From Deinococcus sedimenti (GTDB taxonomy: Bacteria; Deinococcota; Deinococci; Deinococcales; Deinococcaceae), in the NCBI RefSeq assembly GCF_014648135.1, contig NZ_BMQN01000003.1:1-64000 (forward strand): a stretch of 64,000 nt of DNA. The letters are read 5' to 3'. The notes below the pieces were generated by a model that saw only the letters and a program-made list of their open reading frames with translations, was not told the DNA's origin and did no database searches. Position numbers and translations under genes: made by a program. This document shows, one piece after another, positions 9,590 to 20,647 of this stretch. The first letter of the stretch is position 1, and each line of letters starts with the position of its first letter.

Positions 9590-10605
9590 CCGCGCCCCTC
9601 ATCCCCGAGCGGACGGCCGCCCTCCTGCACGCCGCCGCCCGCCCCGGCGGCCCCTCCGCCGCCGCGCTCGGCGTCGTCACCGCCGACGGGCAGCGCGCCA
9701 CCCTCCACGTCGGCCACACCCAGCACGGCGGCCCCGCCCTCACCGGCCACGAATGGTGGGATCTGGCCAGCCTCACCAAGCCCCTCCTGACCGCCCGCGC
9801 CATCCTGCGCGCCACCGAAGACGGCCTGTGCGACCTGGACGACCCGCTCGGCAGATGGCTCCCCGACCTCGCCTGGATGCAGAGCACCTCGCTGCGCGAC
9901 CGGACCCTCCGGCAGCTCCTCACCCACACCGCCGGCCTTGGCGCCTGGACGCGCCTGTACACCTGGGGTGACGCATCCACCATCCGCGCCCGGTTCCTCC
10001 AGGAACCCTGGGAGGTCGGCCCACCCGGCGAGGTCCGCTACTCCGACCTCGGCTACGTCCTGCTGGGCCGCGTGCTGGAACGACTGCGTCAGCAGCCCCT
10101 GCACACCTTCCCCGTGGACCCCGGCCTGACGTTCACGCCCCCGCCGGACCAGACCGTGGCCACCGAACAGTGCACCTGGCGCGAACGACTCCTGATCGGC
10201 GAAACCCACGATGAGAACGCGGCCGCGCTCGGCGGCGTCGCGGGCCACGCCGGCCTGTTCGGCACCCTGACCGGCATGCTCGACCAGGCCGAGGGCCTCC
10301 TGCGCGGCGGCTGGCTCTCCCCGGCCGCGCAGCGCCTCGCCCTGAACACCCAGGTCCCGGAACGCACCCTGGCGTTCGTGTCCGCCTGCCCGGGCTGGAG
10401 CGGCGGTAGCCTCTGCAGCCCCCACGCCGTCGGCCACACCGGCTTCACCGGCACCGGTCTCTGGATCGACCCGCCCCGCGGCCACGCCTGGGTGCTCCTG
10501 ACCAACCGCGTCCACCCCACCCGCCACAGTGGCTTCGACATCCAGGGCCTCCGGCAGGCCGTGGGCAACACCCTGGCCACCCGAACGGGGGCACTTCCCG
10601 CCTGA
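9586..10605 (+). CDS. Beta-lactamase-family serine hydrolase (YbbE-like)
   Basis: 339 aa class C beta-lactamase/esterase fold. S62-L-T-K65 is the SxxK motif (DLASLTKPLL), Y152-S-D the YxN equivalent, and HTGFTGTG near the C-terminus the KTG-like motif. No convincing signal peptide, so probably cytoplasmic. ATG 9586 overlaps murQ. In Bacillus a related gene (ybbE) sits with murQ and muramidase genes, so a role in trimming muropeptide stems or esters is likely, but the substrate is unknown. Last gene of the recycling operon. Confidence 0.85.
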   Translation: MTAPLIPERTAALLHAAARPGGPSAAALGVVTADGQRATLHVGHTQHGGPALTGHEWWDLASLTKPLLTARAILRATEDGLCDLDDPLGRWLPDLAWMQSTSLRDRTLRQLLTHTAGLGAWTRLYTWGDASTIRARFLQEPWEVGPPGEVRYSDLGYVLLGRVLERLRQQPLHTFPVDPGLTFTPPPDQTVATEQCTWRERLLIGETHDENAAALGGVAGHAGLFGTLTGMLDQAEGLLRGGWLSPAAQRLALNTQVPERTLAFVSACPGWSGGSLCSPHAVGHTGFTGTGLWIDPPRGHAWVLLTNRVHPTRHSGFDIQGLRQAVGNTLATRTGALPA

Positions 10606-10705
10606 GGAAGGGAATATCTCACGCGAGGCACCGTTTCGGGGGATGGTGCCGCCCCCTGGAGAGTGGAAGCATGGCCGTGCAGGGTTGCTGACCCGAGGAG
10701 CCTCC
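10606..10705 (+). promoter_or_regulatory. Possible structured leader before the pilin operon
   Basis: 100 nt between the hydrolase stop and the pilin-operon start. It contains the hairpin GGCACC/GGTGCC (10627-10632/10645-10650) and a second possible GGG/CCC stem at about 10682-10694, then GAGGAG before ATG 10706. I looked for the c-di-GMP-I riboswitch core and did not find it. It may act as terminator/attenuator or simply as 5' UTR. Confidence 0.3.
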
Positions 10706-12421
10706 ATGTACACCAACCGCGAACGTGGCACCGCACTGATCACCGTCCTCATGACGGCTGTCCTCCTGATGGGCGTCGTCACCGTCACCACGCAACTGGC
10801 CCTGGGAAGCCGAAAAACCGGAGCGGACGACACCAGAACCTTTCAATCTGCCCTTCAGGGCGAGAGTGCCCTGGCCGACTTCCTGGTCTGGGCGCAGGAC
10901 AACGGCCAGTTTCTTGGGAGTGTGCCGGAATCCTGCGTGGACAGCAACGCCACGCAGCAACTGGCCTGCACGACCAGACAGTGGCTGGCGACCTACCCCG
11001 GCTATGGCGGCGTTACGCTGAAACTGGCCGGCATTCAGTTGGACGGCAGCAACATCGTCACCATGGATGTCGAGGCGAGTTCCGTCAGCGGCGGCTCCAA
11101 CACCCGGATCATTCAGCAGTACAAGTCCAAGAAACTGGACCTGAAGAAACTGAACATCCCCTCGGCCGTGCTGTCGTACCCGGGAGTGGATGTGGGTGGT
11201 AACGCCTCGATTGGCGGCGCGGTCCTTAATCTGCCGCTGACGGACAGTGACGGCCTCTACACCGATTTTGCGCGTGCCAAGACGACGGCGGTGACCTCAC
11301 TCAGTCGGGGCACCTCGGTCCAGGTCAGTGTTGGCGGCACCTCCGATCAGCTTCGGCACATGTCACGCGTCAGCGTGGGCGACTATGTCCGCCTGCCGCT
11401 GGCCGACAGCGCGGCAGGTGCGGTGTCCAGTGGGAAGTTCGGGACGTTCAAGGTGACGGCCATCGCGGGTACCGCTCTGACGCTGGAAGCCGTGAACGTG
11501 CCGTCCGTCAGCGGGAGTTTCAGTCCCTACACCGCCAGCACTCAGCAGCCGATGGACTACGTCATGAACGGCGTGGTCAGCAACACCTCCAACTCACTGA
11601 CGCTGCGGACCAGCGAGACGTTCGTCACGGGTGATCAGGTCGCGGTGAAGGTCGGTAACGTGACCTACACCGCCACAGTAAGTGCGGACGGCAGCTCCAC
11701 TGCGCTGGGCACCTCCGTGAGCGTCACGGGCTGGCTGCCAAGCGTTCCCACCATTCCGGAAGGGACGTCCATCGTGAAATCCACGAATGCCGTGGTCACC
11801 GGTGGCGACTTCAACGACTGTACCGCCACGGAACTGATCAGCAACAATAAGTGCATCCGGGACGTTGGCGGCGGCCTGGTGGGCGGGTTGCTGACCGGAA
11901 CCTCCGGTTCCAGCTACGCGCTCAATCCGGCCGACGACGCGCTGTTCATCAAGACGTTCGGCATGACCCCTGCCGAACTGCGCACCATGGCCAAGGTGAT
12001 TCCCGAAGCGAACTTCAACCGGGAAGCAGCCAACCTGAACGGCCTGACGTGGCTCACCAACACAGGCGGGTCGGTCAACCTGAACAGCCAGAAACTGAGT
12101 GGCAACGGCATCCTCATCGTGGACGGCGACCTGACCATCAACCAGAACCAGGCCGACGAATGCGACATGAAAGGCGTGATCTACGTCCGGGGCAACCTGA
12201 ACATTCAGGGCAACCTGGGCCTGTGCGGCGCCATCGTGGTGGAGGGCAGCGTCCTCGACAGCACCGGCATGAAAGTCACTGGCAGTGATATCAACAATGA
12301 CACGGACTTCAGCGGCACCGGCCGCAAGGTTCAGTACGATCCCGAGGTCCTGTTCGACATCACCGCCGGAAGCGGGAAGTACAGCCTCAGCCTGGAACAG
12401 GGGACGTGGCGGCAGCGATGA
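10706..12421 (+). CDS. Large PilX/GspK-like minor pilin or pilus-tip protein
   Basis: 571 aa. The N-terminus MYTNRERGTALITVLMTAVL is a short positive leader followed by a hydrophobic helix with GTALI, as in PilX/GspK-type proteins which lack the usual FTLxE. The rest is a Ser/Thr/Gly-rich, beta-type extracellular body with Cys pairs (CVDSNATQQLAC; CTATELISNNKC; CDMKGVIYVRGNLNIQGNLG) and a C-terminal beta-helix-like part (GNGILIVDGDLTINQNQ). First gene of a four-gene operon with three small prepilins, so it likely caps a type IV pilus or pseudopilus. Ligand unknown. ATG 10706 follows GAGGAG. Confidence 0.75.
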   Translation: MYTNRERGTALITVLMTAVLLMGVVTVTTQLALGSRKTGADDTRTFQSALQGESALADFLVWAQDNGQFLGSVPESCVDSNATQQLACTTRQWLATYPGYGGVTLKLAGIQLDGSNIVTMDVEASSVSGGSNTRIIQQYKSKKLDLKKLNIPSAVLSYPGVDVGGNASIGGAVLNLPLTDSDGLYTDFARAKTTAVTSLSRGTSVQVSVGGTSDQLRHMSRVSVGDYVRLPLADSAAGAVSSGKFGTFKVTAIAGTALTLEAVNVPSVSGSFSPYTASTQQPMDYVMNGVVSNTSNSLTLRTSETFVTGDQVAVKVGNVTYTATVSADGSSTALGTSVSVTGWLPSVPTIPEGTSIVKSTNAVVTGGDFNDCTATELISNNKCIRDVGGGLVGGLLTGTSGSSYALNPADDALFIKTFGMTPAELRTMAKVIPEANFNREAANLNGLTWLTNTGGSVNLNSQKLSGNGILIVDGDLTINQNQADECDMKGVIYVRGNLNIQGNLGLCGAIVVEGSVLDSTGMKVTGSDINNDTDFSGTGRKVQYDPEVLFDITAGSGKYSLSLEQGTWRQR

Positions 12422-12852
12422 ACCGCGACCAGGCCTTCACCCTGATGGAAATCCTGATCGTCATCGGGATCATCGGCATTCTGGCGGCCGTCGCAGCGCC
12501 CTCGTACCTGGCCTGGATCACCAGAACCGAACTCGAGCGGGCGGCCTCCCTGGTCGCAACCGAAATCCAGACGACCCGCAGCGCCGCGCGTAAAGGAACA
12601 GTCCAGACCATCTCGACGACCGCCAACAGCACCAGCATCGTCAGCCGCGGCGTGACCATTCCCCTGCCATCGGCAACAATCGATGCCGGTACCAGCCTGT
12701 CCTTTCAACCTCCGTTCGGCTCCATTCAGCCGGCCACCGGCAGCAAGGTCGCCGTCACGCCCGTCAACATCATCGTCCGGTCGACCCGCAACACCAATCT
12801 CTTCCGCACCGTCAGCGTCGTCAGCCTCATGGGCAAAGTGGTCGTGAAATGA
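12418..12852 (+). CDS. Type IV prepilin-like protein (minor pilin, GspH/FimT-like)
   Basis: 144 aa. MNRDQAFTLMEILIVIGIIG is a class III signal: basic leader, then F-T-L-M-E at the mature N-terminus, then the assembly helix. Cleavage is expected before Phe (A^F instead of the more common G^F). The short C-terminal domain resembles GspH/FimT minor pilins. ATG 12418 overlaps the upstream stop (ATGA). Confidence 0.88.
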   Translation: MNRDQAFTLMEILIVIGIIGILAAVAAPSYLAWITRTELERAASLVATEIQTTRSAARKGTVQTISTTANSTSIVSRGVTIPLPSATIDAGTSLSFQPPFGSIQPATGSKVAVTPVNIIVRSTRNTNLFRTVSVVSLMGKVVVK

Positions 12853-13241
12853 ACAGGACTCCGGGCTTCACCATCGTGGAACTGCTGGTCGCCATTGCCA
12901 TTCTGGGGATCGTCCTGATGTCCATCGGAGCCATCCTGCCCGGCGTGGCCAAACTCAACCAGAACTCCAGGCAGGATCAGACCGTGGTCCTCGCCGGGCG
13001 AGCGTACTTCGAGCAGGTCCGCGCGGAACTGAAAAACAATTTCAACAGCAGTATCTCCGGAGTCACCGTGCCCGGCAACAATCAAAATGGCCTGTCATGC
13101 ACCACCCAGGAAAGTGAACGGCTCAGCACCGTGACCGCCGGGGTCAAACTGAGTCGCACCGTCACCCTCAGGTGCACCGTGTCCGGCCGCGCCACGACCT
13201 TCACGCTGACCATCGCCAATCCGGACCTGGGAAAATCATGA
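12849..13241 (+). CDS. Type IV prepilin-like protein (minor pilin, GspI/PilV-like)
   Basis: 130 aa with prepilin motif PG^FTIVELLVAIAILGIVLM, the conserved Glu5 and a long hydrophobic helix. The body has two cysteines (GLSCTTQ, LRCTVSG) that could form a disulfide. ATG 12849 overlaps the preceding stop (ATGA). Part of the co-translated minor pilin set. Confidence 0.88.
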   Translation: MNRTPGFTIVELLVAIAILGIVLMSIGAILPGVAKLNQNSRQDQTVVLAGRAYFEQVRAELKNNFNSSISGVTVPGNNQNGLSCTTQESERLSTVTAGVKLSRTVTLRCTVSGRATTFTLTIANPDLGKS

Positions 13242-13993
13242 CGCGGCACCAGGGCTTCACCATCATCGAACTGCTGGTCGGCATGGCTATCCTGGCCATC
13301 CTGACAGCGGCGGTCTTCAGTTTTCAGCAGAGCACCACAGTATTCGCCGCCAGCCAGAACGGCCTCGCCCAGCGTCTCCAGACGGTCAACGACATCTCCG
13401 GTTACCTGGGCGACCGCCTGCGCGCCGCGAGTCGAATCGTTCCGGACGGCACGTCACTTCCCGACGGGACCGCGGCCAACACCTTGAAGAGTTGTGACCT
13501 GGGAGGAACCTCCCCTTGCATCGCGCTGGTGCTCCCAGTCGTGGAAGACAGCCGCGGCGCGCAGGCCTGCGGCACAACACCCGCCACTGAGCCGGGCCGA
13601 ATCGTCGGCTGGACCCTGAACATCTACCGCTACGTTCCCCGGGCCGACCTGGACGTCTCGTTGAAGACCAGTACGCTGACCAGCCTGGACGGTGCCGCGC
13701 AGGCCCTCGTTGAGATTCAAATGGAAAATCCCAGCAGACCCGTTGTTGCGGCAGGATCGTGCGGCACTCTGCAGCCACTGCCGGATGCCACCAGTGCCTA
13801 CACGTCCGTGCTCGGCCGGAACGTGATCACCGACTTGGCCGTTGTCGGGTCGAATCCGGGTTTCGAGTACGACGCCGTCAAGAAGTACGTCACCATGCGC
13901 CTGCGCACGGTAGAGTCGGTTAACGGCAAACTGGTGTACACACCCAGTGCTGATTTCTACACGTTGAGAGTCAACAGTCGCAACGTGGATTGA
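13238..13993 (+). CDS. Type IV prepilin-like protein (minor pilin, GspJ/PilW-like)
   Basis: 251 aa with prepilin motif QG^FTIIELLVGMAILAIL, followed by VFSFQQSTTVFAAS and a large globular domain, the size and order expected of a GspJ/PilW-type protein. Cysteines at CDLGG, PCIALV, QACGTT and GSCGTL suggest disulfides. ATG 13238 overlaps the upstream stop. Last gene of the set; no prepilin peptidase, ATPase or secretin is in the window. Confidence 0.88.
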   Translation: MTRHQGFTIIELLVGMAILAILTAAVFSFQQSTTVFAASQNGLAQRLQTVNDISGYLGDRLRAASRIVPDGTSLPDGTAANTLKSCDLGGTSPCIALVLPVVEDSRGAQACGTTPATEPGRIVGWTLNIYRYVPRADLDVSLKTSTLTSLDGAAQALVEIQMENPSRPVVAAGSCGTLQPLPDATSAYTSVLGRNVITDLAVVGSNPGFEYDAVKKYVTMRLRTVESVNGKLVYTPSADFYTLRVNSRNVD

Positions 13994-14216
13994 CACCCGG
14001 CAGCGCCTGTGTGACGCCCGGTGATCCACAGCGGGGGTCGGCGCCAGGCGCCGCACCGATGCGGCGTGCATTCCCCAACTGCCTCGGGTTTCCCATCGCT
14101 CCATAGCTGACCCTTGCGTCACCTGAAGACTCCCTGGGTGTCGGCTGAAGGTCCGCTCTACGGCTGCTGAACGCTGTTGTCATCAGGGTTCCCGGTGTTC
14201 GCGGCACACTGTCGGT

Positions 14217-14306
14217 ATGACCCTGATCCTTGCCCTGTCCGCCATCGCCATTCCCCTAATTACCCTGCCCGTCCTGTACCCGAACCGCGAGCAACGCGCA
14301 GAATGA
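14217..14306 (+). CDS. Possible 29-residue single-TM peptide
   Basis: ATG...TGA encodes MTLILALSAIAIPLITLPVL then YPNREQRAE: one hydrophobic helix with a charged tail, immediately followed by a strong stem-loop. No good ribosome site is visible, so it would have to be leaderless or weakly translated. No homologue recognised. The 220 nt between the pilin operon and this peptide show nothing else. Confidence 0.35.
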   Translation: MTLILALSAIAIPLITLPVLYPNREQRAE

Positions 14307-14320
14307 GCTCCACTACCGAA

Positions 14321-14348
14321 CCGGGGCACCTGACTTCAGGTGCCCCGG
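14321..14348. terminator. Stem-loop terminator between convergent genes
   Basis: CCGGGGCACCT-GACTTC-AGGTGCCCCGG, 11-bp perfect stem with a 6-nt loop. It has no T-run on either strand. It sits 16 nt past the fecE-like stop and after the small peptide, so it probably ends both transcripts. Confidence 0.7.
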
Positions 14349-14364
14349 TCGCGTTGGTGACGCT

Positions 14365-15164
<800 letters not shown>

Positions 15165-15168
<4 letters not shown>

Positions 15169-16174
15169 GCGGACCGCCTCAGGAGGTACAGGAAGTAGGG
15201 AGCGCCGACCAGGGTGGTGAAGATCCCGGCGGGCACCTCCAGGGGGGGTAGCAGGGCGCGGCCCAGCGTGTCGGCGGCCAGGACGAGCAGCGCGCCGAGC
15301 AGCATGCTGACCGGCAGGCTCCGGGCGTGCCGGGCGCCCACGAGGAGCCGCGCCACGTGCGGAGCGAGCAGGCCCACGAATCCCAGGATGCCCGCGCCTG
15401 TCACGGCCGCGCCGGCGAGGGCCACGCCGACCGACAGGCTCAGCAGCCGGGTGGGCGTCACGCGCTGCCCGAGGGCCGTGGCGACGTCCTCGCCGAGGTT
15501 CAGGACGTCCAGCGTGCGGCTCAGGAGCAGGGCGGCGGGCAGCAGGATCAGCGCCCAGGGGAGCACGCGGGTCAGGCGGGCGGCGTCGGCGCCGTACACG
15601 GCGCCGGTCAGGAAGCTCAGGGCGCTGCCCAGTCCGTCCGGGGCGCGGACCAGCACGAGCTGCTGCGCGGCGCCCAGCGCGGCCGCGACCGCCACGCCGA
15701 TCAGGGCCAGCCGCACCGGGTGCAGCGCCCCGCCCCGTTCCTGCGAGAGCAGCAGCACCAGCCCGAAGCCGCCCCACGCGCCTACCAGGGCGGCCCACGG
15801 CAGGCCCCCGGCGGGCGCGCCCGGCCACGCGAGCAGGAACACGGTCGCGGCCAGGCCTGCCCCGGCCCCCACGCCGATCAGGTCCGGGGAGGCCAGGGGG
15901 TTGCGGATCACGCCCTGCAGGATGGTGCCGCTCGCGGCGAACATCGCGCCGCACAGGAGGGCCACGCCCACCCGCGGGGCGCGCAGGTCGAGCACGAGCT
16001 GCCGGGTCAGGTCGTCGCCGCGGCCACTCAGGGCGGCCAGCACGTCGCGTGCGGGCGTGGGGACGGCGCCCAGGCCCAGGGCGAGCAGGGCCAGCGCGGC
16101 GCACGCGGCCAGCAGCGCCGCGCCGACGATCAGGGCGCGGCGGGCAGTGAAGCGGGCGGGCGGGGCGAGTACGC

Positions 16175-16178
<4 letters not shown>
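15165..16178 (-). CDS. Iron-chelate ABC transporter permease (FecD-like)
   Basis: 337 aa FecCD-family permease, about 10 TM helices. Family blocks LRAPRVGVALLCGAMFAASG, LQGVIRNPLASPDLIGVGAG, LNLGEDVATALGQRV and GILGFVGLLAPHVARLLVG are present. GTG 16178 overlaps the binding-protein stop (GTGA). Pairs with the FecC-like permease two genes upstream. Confidence 0.94.
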
Positions 16179-17119
<941 letters not shown>

Positions 17120-17133
17120 GGTGGGACTCCGTC

Positions 17134-18126
17134 TCAGGAACGCCCGACGCGGCGGGCGAGCAGGATGAAAAAGGGCGAGCCGGCGGCCGCGACCAGGATG
17201 CCGACCGGGGTCTCGGCCGGGCGGTCGATCAGGCGGGCCGCGACGTCCGCCAGCGGCAGGAACGCCGCGCCCAGCAGGGCCGCCAGCGGCAGCGAGGCGC
17301 GGTGGTCCGCGCCGCCCAGGGCGCGCGCGGCGTGCGGGACGATCAGGCCCACAAACCCGACCGGGCCGACCACGCTGACCGACCCGGCCGCCAGCAGCAC
17401 GGCCAGGGCGGTGACGAGCGCGCGGTCCCGTCCGGTGCGGGCGCCCAGGCTGCGGGCCACGTCCTCCCCGAGGGTCAGGACGTTCACGCGCGCGGCCAGC
17501 AGCAGCGCGCCGGTCAGGCCCGCGAGCAGCCACGGCGCGACCTGCGCCAGCTGGTCCCAGGTGCGCCCGGCCAGCGAGCCGGACAGGGCGAACAGGGCGC
17601 CCTGGGCGCGGTCCTCGAACAGCAGCTGCAGCGCGCGGGTGGCGGCCCCGGCCAGGGACGCGACCGCCACGCCAGCCAGCGCCAGCCGCAGCGGCGTGAT
17701 CCCGATGGACTGCGCCGCGCCGTAGGCGGCCAGGGCGGCCAGCGCGCCGCCCAGGAACGCGGCCGGCACGAACAGCGCGGCCGGCAGGGCCGGGTAGAAC
17801 ACCACCACGGTCAGCAGGGCCAGGGCGCCGCCGGCCTCCACCCCCAGGATGCCCGGGTCGGCCAGCGGGTTGCGGGTCACGCCCTGAAGCAGCAGGCCCG
17901 ACACGGCCAGGGCCGCGCCGGCCAGCAGGGCGATCAGGGTGCGCGGCAGCCGCAGCGTGTGCACGACCAGGCTGTTCACGCTGTCGTCCGGGTGCAGCAG
18001 GAGCCGCGCGGCCTCGGGCAGGGGGATGTCGGTGGCGCCCAGCGCCAGGGACAGCAGACCGGCCAGCAGCGCGGCGAGCAGCGCCCCGGCGAGGACCGGC
18101 CATCGGGGCAGCGGGGGGCGGGTCAC
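17134..18126 (-). CDS. Iron-chelate ABC transporter permease (FecC-like)
   Basis: 330 aa FecCD-family permease. LRLPRTLIALLAGAALAVSG, LLQGVTRNPLADPGILGVEA, LTLGEDVARSLGAR and VGPVGFVGLIVPHAARAL are diagnostic. GTG 18126, preceded by a GGAG element. It forms a heterodimer with the FecD-like protein; the two share the same block order but clearly differ, as usual for FecC/FecD. Confidence 0.94.
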   Translation of the reverse strand: MTRPPLPRWPVLAGALLAALLAGLLSLALGATDIPLPEAARLLLHPDDSVNSLVVHTLRLPRTLIALLAGAALAVSGLLLQGVTRNPLADPGILGVEAGGALALLTVVVFYPALPAALFVPAAFLGGALAALAAYGAAQSIGITPLRLALAGVAVASLAGAATRALQLLFEDRAQGALFALSGSLAGRTWDQLAQVAPWLLAGLTGALLLAARVNVLTLGEDVARSLGARTGRDRALVTALAVLLAAGSVSVVGPVGFVGLIVPHAARALGGADHRASLPLAALLGAAFLPLADVAARLIDRPAETPVGILVAAAGSPFFILLARRVGRS

Positions 18127-18214
18127 GGGGTGCTCCGGCGCGGGTGGGGCTGGGGGCGGGCGTCAGGCACGGGGGTGATTCTGGACCGCGGAACGGGACC
18201 GAATGCGGTGCGGG

Positions 18215-19165
18215 TCACAGTGCCGGGAGCTCCGGTGCGCGGGCCGGGAGGGTGTCGATGTCGCCCAGGACGTACTGCCGGACCTGCGAGCGCTCCGGCT
18301 GATGGCTCGAGCCGGGCAGGAGCAGGGGCTCGGCGTCGGTGACGGCCGCCCGGTACGCCACGGTCTGTCCGCCGAACCGGGCCGTCAGGGTGACGGTCTG
18401 GCCCTCCACCTGCGCGTCCCGCTCGGCGCGCAGCCACGCCCAGCCGTGACGGACGAGCAGCGCCCGGTCCAGCACCTGCGCGCGGGCGGGCAGCCCCGCG
18501 TAGCCGCGCAGGTGCCCGGCGACCTGCGCCGGGGCGACCTCGCGCCGCGCGACCTGCACGGCCAGCGCCGGGGTCAGGTGCGCCCACAGCAGCCCGGAGG
18601 GGAGGTCCACGGCCGTCGCGGCGAAGCGGTGGCCGCCGAAATGCCCGGTGCGCCAGGCGCGTTCCCCGGCGCGCTGCAGGGCCGCGTGGACCGGCACGCC
18701 GTAGCGGCCGCACGCGGCGTCCACGGTGCCGTGCGTGCAGACGTGCAGGTCCGCGCCGCGCGTGGGGGTCGGTTCGGCCTGCCAGTCCCGCAGCCGCGCC
18801 GGGTCGATCAGGGTGTCGTGCAGCCCGCGGGCCCACTCGCCCTGCGGGAGGTCGCAGCGGTAGTCCTGCCGCCGGTAGCCGCCGGGCCCACGCACGTAGT
18901 GGCGCACGCGCAGCGGCGCGCCCGGCGCGGTGGGGGCGCTCATGAGCAGCCCGAAGCCCGCGCCACTCGCCCCCACCTTCTCGCGCAGCGCGGCGAACAC
19001 GGCCGACTGCGCGGGGGTCCAGGTGTCCACGGCGCGCAGCTGCGTCCACACCGGCACGTCCAGTTCCAGCACGGTCACCTCGGCCCAGTGGGGCGCGGTG
19101 CCGACCGGGTCCTCGCCGGCGCTGCGGGAGACGTCCGAGCAGAGGGTCAGGCGCGCGGCGGTCAC
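18215..19165 (-). CDS. Sucrase/ferredoxin-like (Suc_Fer) protein
   Basis: 316 aa thioredoxin-fold [2Fe-2S] ferredoxin-like protein. Cysteines in LTLCSDVSR near residue 8 and in [15 protein letters not shown] are the likely cluster ligands, and [19 protein letters not shown] is the family HxGGHRFA block. Within an iron-uptake operon it may reduce the imported ferric chelate; this function is inferred. GTG 19165 overlaps the binding-protein stop (GTGA). Family members have rarely been characterised. Confidence 0.85.
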   Translation of the reverse strand: MTAARLTLCSDVSRSAGEDPVGTAPHWAEVTVLELDVPVWTQLRAVDTWTPAQSAVFAALREKVGASGAGFGLLMSAPTAPGAPLRVRHYVRGPGGYRRQDYRCDLPQGEWARGLHDTLIDPARLRDWQAEPTPTRGADLHVCTHGTVDAACGRYGVPVHAALQRAGERAWRTGHFGGHRFAATAVDLPSGLLWAHLTPALAVQVARREVAPAQVAGHLRGYAGLPARAQVLDRALLVRHGWAWLRAERDAQVEGQTVTLTARFGGQTVAYRAAVTDAEPLLLPGSSHQPERSQVRQYVLGDIDTLPARAPELPAL

Positions 19166-20121
19166 TTCAGGGTCTCGAGGATGGCCTTCGTCAGCGCCGG
19201 GCTGTCGCGCAGGGAGACGAGCGGGCCGGCCCAGGGGCTGTTCGCCTCCTGGGTGTACAGCACCGTCTGGCCTTTCAGGCGCTGCCCCACGGCACTCTGC
19301 AGGAAGTCCTGCGCGCCGTTGTACTGCCCGCCGGGCGGGAACACGATCACCAGCGTGTCCCTGCTCAGCCCGAGCAGCGCCTCGTCGCTGATCACCCCGC
19401 CGACGCCCAGGACGTTCGCGTCTCCTTTCAGGCCGTCCTTGAAGCCCAGGGCGCGGACGTCCTCGATCAGGCGGGTTCGGGTGTACAGGTAGGTGCCGCC
19501 CCCCTTGAAGGGCGAGATCACCACCGCCCTGGGGTAGCGCCGGAATACCCCGGCGGCCTGAAGGGCGCGCGCGCCGGCGCGGTTGGTGTCGGCGACCTGC
19601 CGGATGAGCTTCTCGGCCTGTTCCTGCTTGCCGAAGACGCGGGCGAGGTCCCGCAGGCCCTTTTTCCAGTAGCCGCTGCCCTGTTCGCTGTAGCCCACCG
19701 TGGGGGCGATGCGGCTGAGCTGGGCGTAGTGGCCGTTGCCCTGCCAGGTGGCGCGCACGATCAGGTCGGGCTTGAGGGCCAGGATGGTCTCGAGGTTGGG
19801 CTGGGTCCAGTTGCCGACGAATTTCGCGCCACTGAGGTCGCCGCGGGCGAGGAAGGTGCCGCGGATGCGTTCGGGCTTGATGCGGCCGTCGGGCGTCAGG
19901 TCGCCGGGGCCGAGCACGGCGCTGCCGACGCCCACGAGGCGCGGGCTGACGCCCAGGGCGTAGATCCAGCCGAGCGCTTCCTCGTCGAGGGCGACGACGC
20001 GTTTGGGCTGGAGGGGTACGGTCGCGGTGCCCTCGTCGTGTGTGAGGGTCAGCGTGGGCGCCTGAGCGGCGAGGCTGGCGCTGGCGAGGGCCAGGGTGGT
20101 GAGGAGCGTGCGGCGCAACAT
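19162..20121 (-). CDS. Iron-chelate binding protein 1 (FecB-like)
   Basis: 319 aa. Signal peptide [20 protein letters not shown], then [20 protein letters not shown] and [20 protein letters not shown], the FecB/FepB opening. First gene of the operon (order: binding protein 1, Suc_Fer, permease, binding protein 2, permease, ATPase). I start at ATG 20121 because the promoter lies directly upstream; a longer in-frame start would include the promoter. Confidence 0.92.
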   Translation of the reverse strand: MLRRTLLTTLALASASLAAQAPTLTLTHDEGTATVPLQPKRVVALDEEALGWIYALGVSPRLVGVGSAVLGPGDLTPDGRIKPERIRGTFLARGDLSGAKFVGNWTQPNLETILALKPDLIVRATWQGNGHYAQLSRIAPTVGYSEQGSGYWKKGLRDLARVFGKQEQAEKLIRQVADTNRAGARALQAAGVFRRYPRAVVISPFKGGGTYLYTRTRLIEDVRALGFKDGLKGDANVLGVGGVISDEALLGLSRDTLVIVFPPGGQYNGAQDFLQSAVGQRLKGQTVLYTQEANSPWAGPLVSLRDSPALTKAILETLK

Positions 20122-20128
20122 GCGGCCC

Positions 20129-20157
20129 ACCCTAGTTAAACCGAGCGGATTAGTCAA
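20129..20157 (-). promoter_or_regulatory. Promoter of the iron-uptake operon
   Basis: Minus-strand TTGACT (20157-20152), a 17-nt spacer and TAGGGT (20134-20129), just upstream of ATG 20121. The AT-rich surround (TTAGTCAAGTTTA, GTTAAACC) is the place to look for a DtxR/Fur-type box, but I see no clear palindrome. Confidence 0.55.
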
Positions 20158-20237
20158 GTTTACACCCCACCGGGGGTTGGCCTCATGTGTGAATTTTCTC
20201 ATCGTGCGCTCGGTCCCGACAGGCACACCATGGCAGT

Positions 20238-20480
20238 ATGCTCGACCTTTCCCCTGACGCGGCGCAGCACCTGCGGAAGGCTGCCCGACTGAACGACTCC
20301 GAAGCATTCACCCTGCGCGCCCACGCCGCTGCGGCGCCCACCCAGGTCATCCACGACGCCATGATGGACCTCGCCGACCGCCACCTGCGCCTCGCCGTCC
20401 ATCAGCGCCAGCTGGCCCGCGCCATGGACGACGCCCGCACCTCCGGCCGTCACGGCGGCGAGCTGTCCCGCAGCGCCTGA
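20238..20480 (+). CDS. Small hypothetical protein
   Basis: 80 aa, predicted largely helical, His/Arg/Ala-rich ([20 protein letters not shown]). No signal peptide, no known domain. It is divergent from the iron operon and is followed 8 nt later by a perfect long stem-loop, which supports a real single-gene transcript. No similarity recognised. Confidence 0.55.
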   Translation: MLDLSPDAAQHLRKAARLNDSEAFTLRAHAAAAPTQVIHDAMMDLADRHLRLAVHQRQLARAMDDARTSGRHGGELSRSA

Positions 20481-20487
20481 CCACGAC

Positions 20488-20529
20488 CCAGACCGGCCGC
20501 CTCAGCACCAACTGAGGCGGCCGGTCTGG
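20488..20529. terminator. Long stem-loop after the small gene
   Basis: An 18-bp perfect stem (20488-20505 with 20512-20529) and loop CACCAA. No T-run. One of the strongest hairpins in the window and likely a terminator. Confidence 0.75.
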
Positions 20530-20647
20530 TGTGGAATGCGCCGTCTCCGTCCAGCTCACCGCGGGGTTCAGGAGCGTCATGAGACCACCAGCACGCTCCT
20601 CACTATCGCGTCCAACCGCTGTGGCCCGCCGAAACTCCGCCCTGCCC

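Noticed and set aside
10606..10705. c-di-GMP-I riboswitch
   Set aside because: The start (TCACGCGAGGCA) looked suggestive, but the conserved GCAAA and second-stem elements are missing.
20129..20160. Perfect DtxR/Fur box
   Set aside because: AT-rich half-sites are present but I could not assemble a palindrome close to either consensus.
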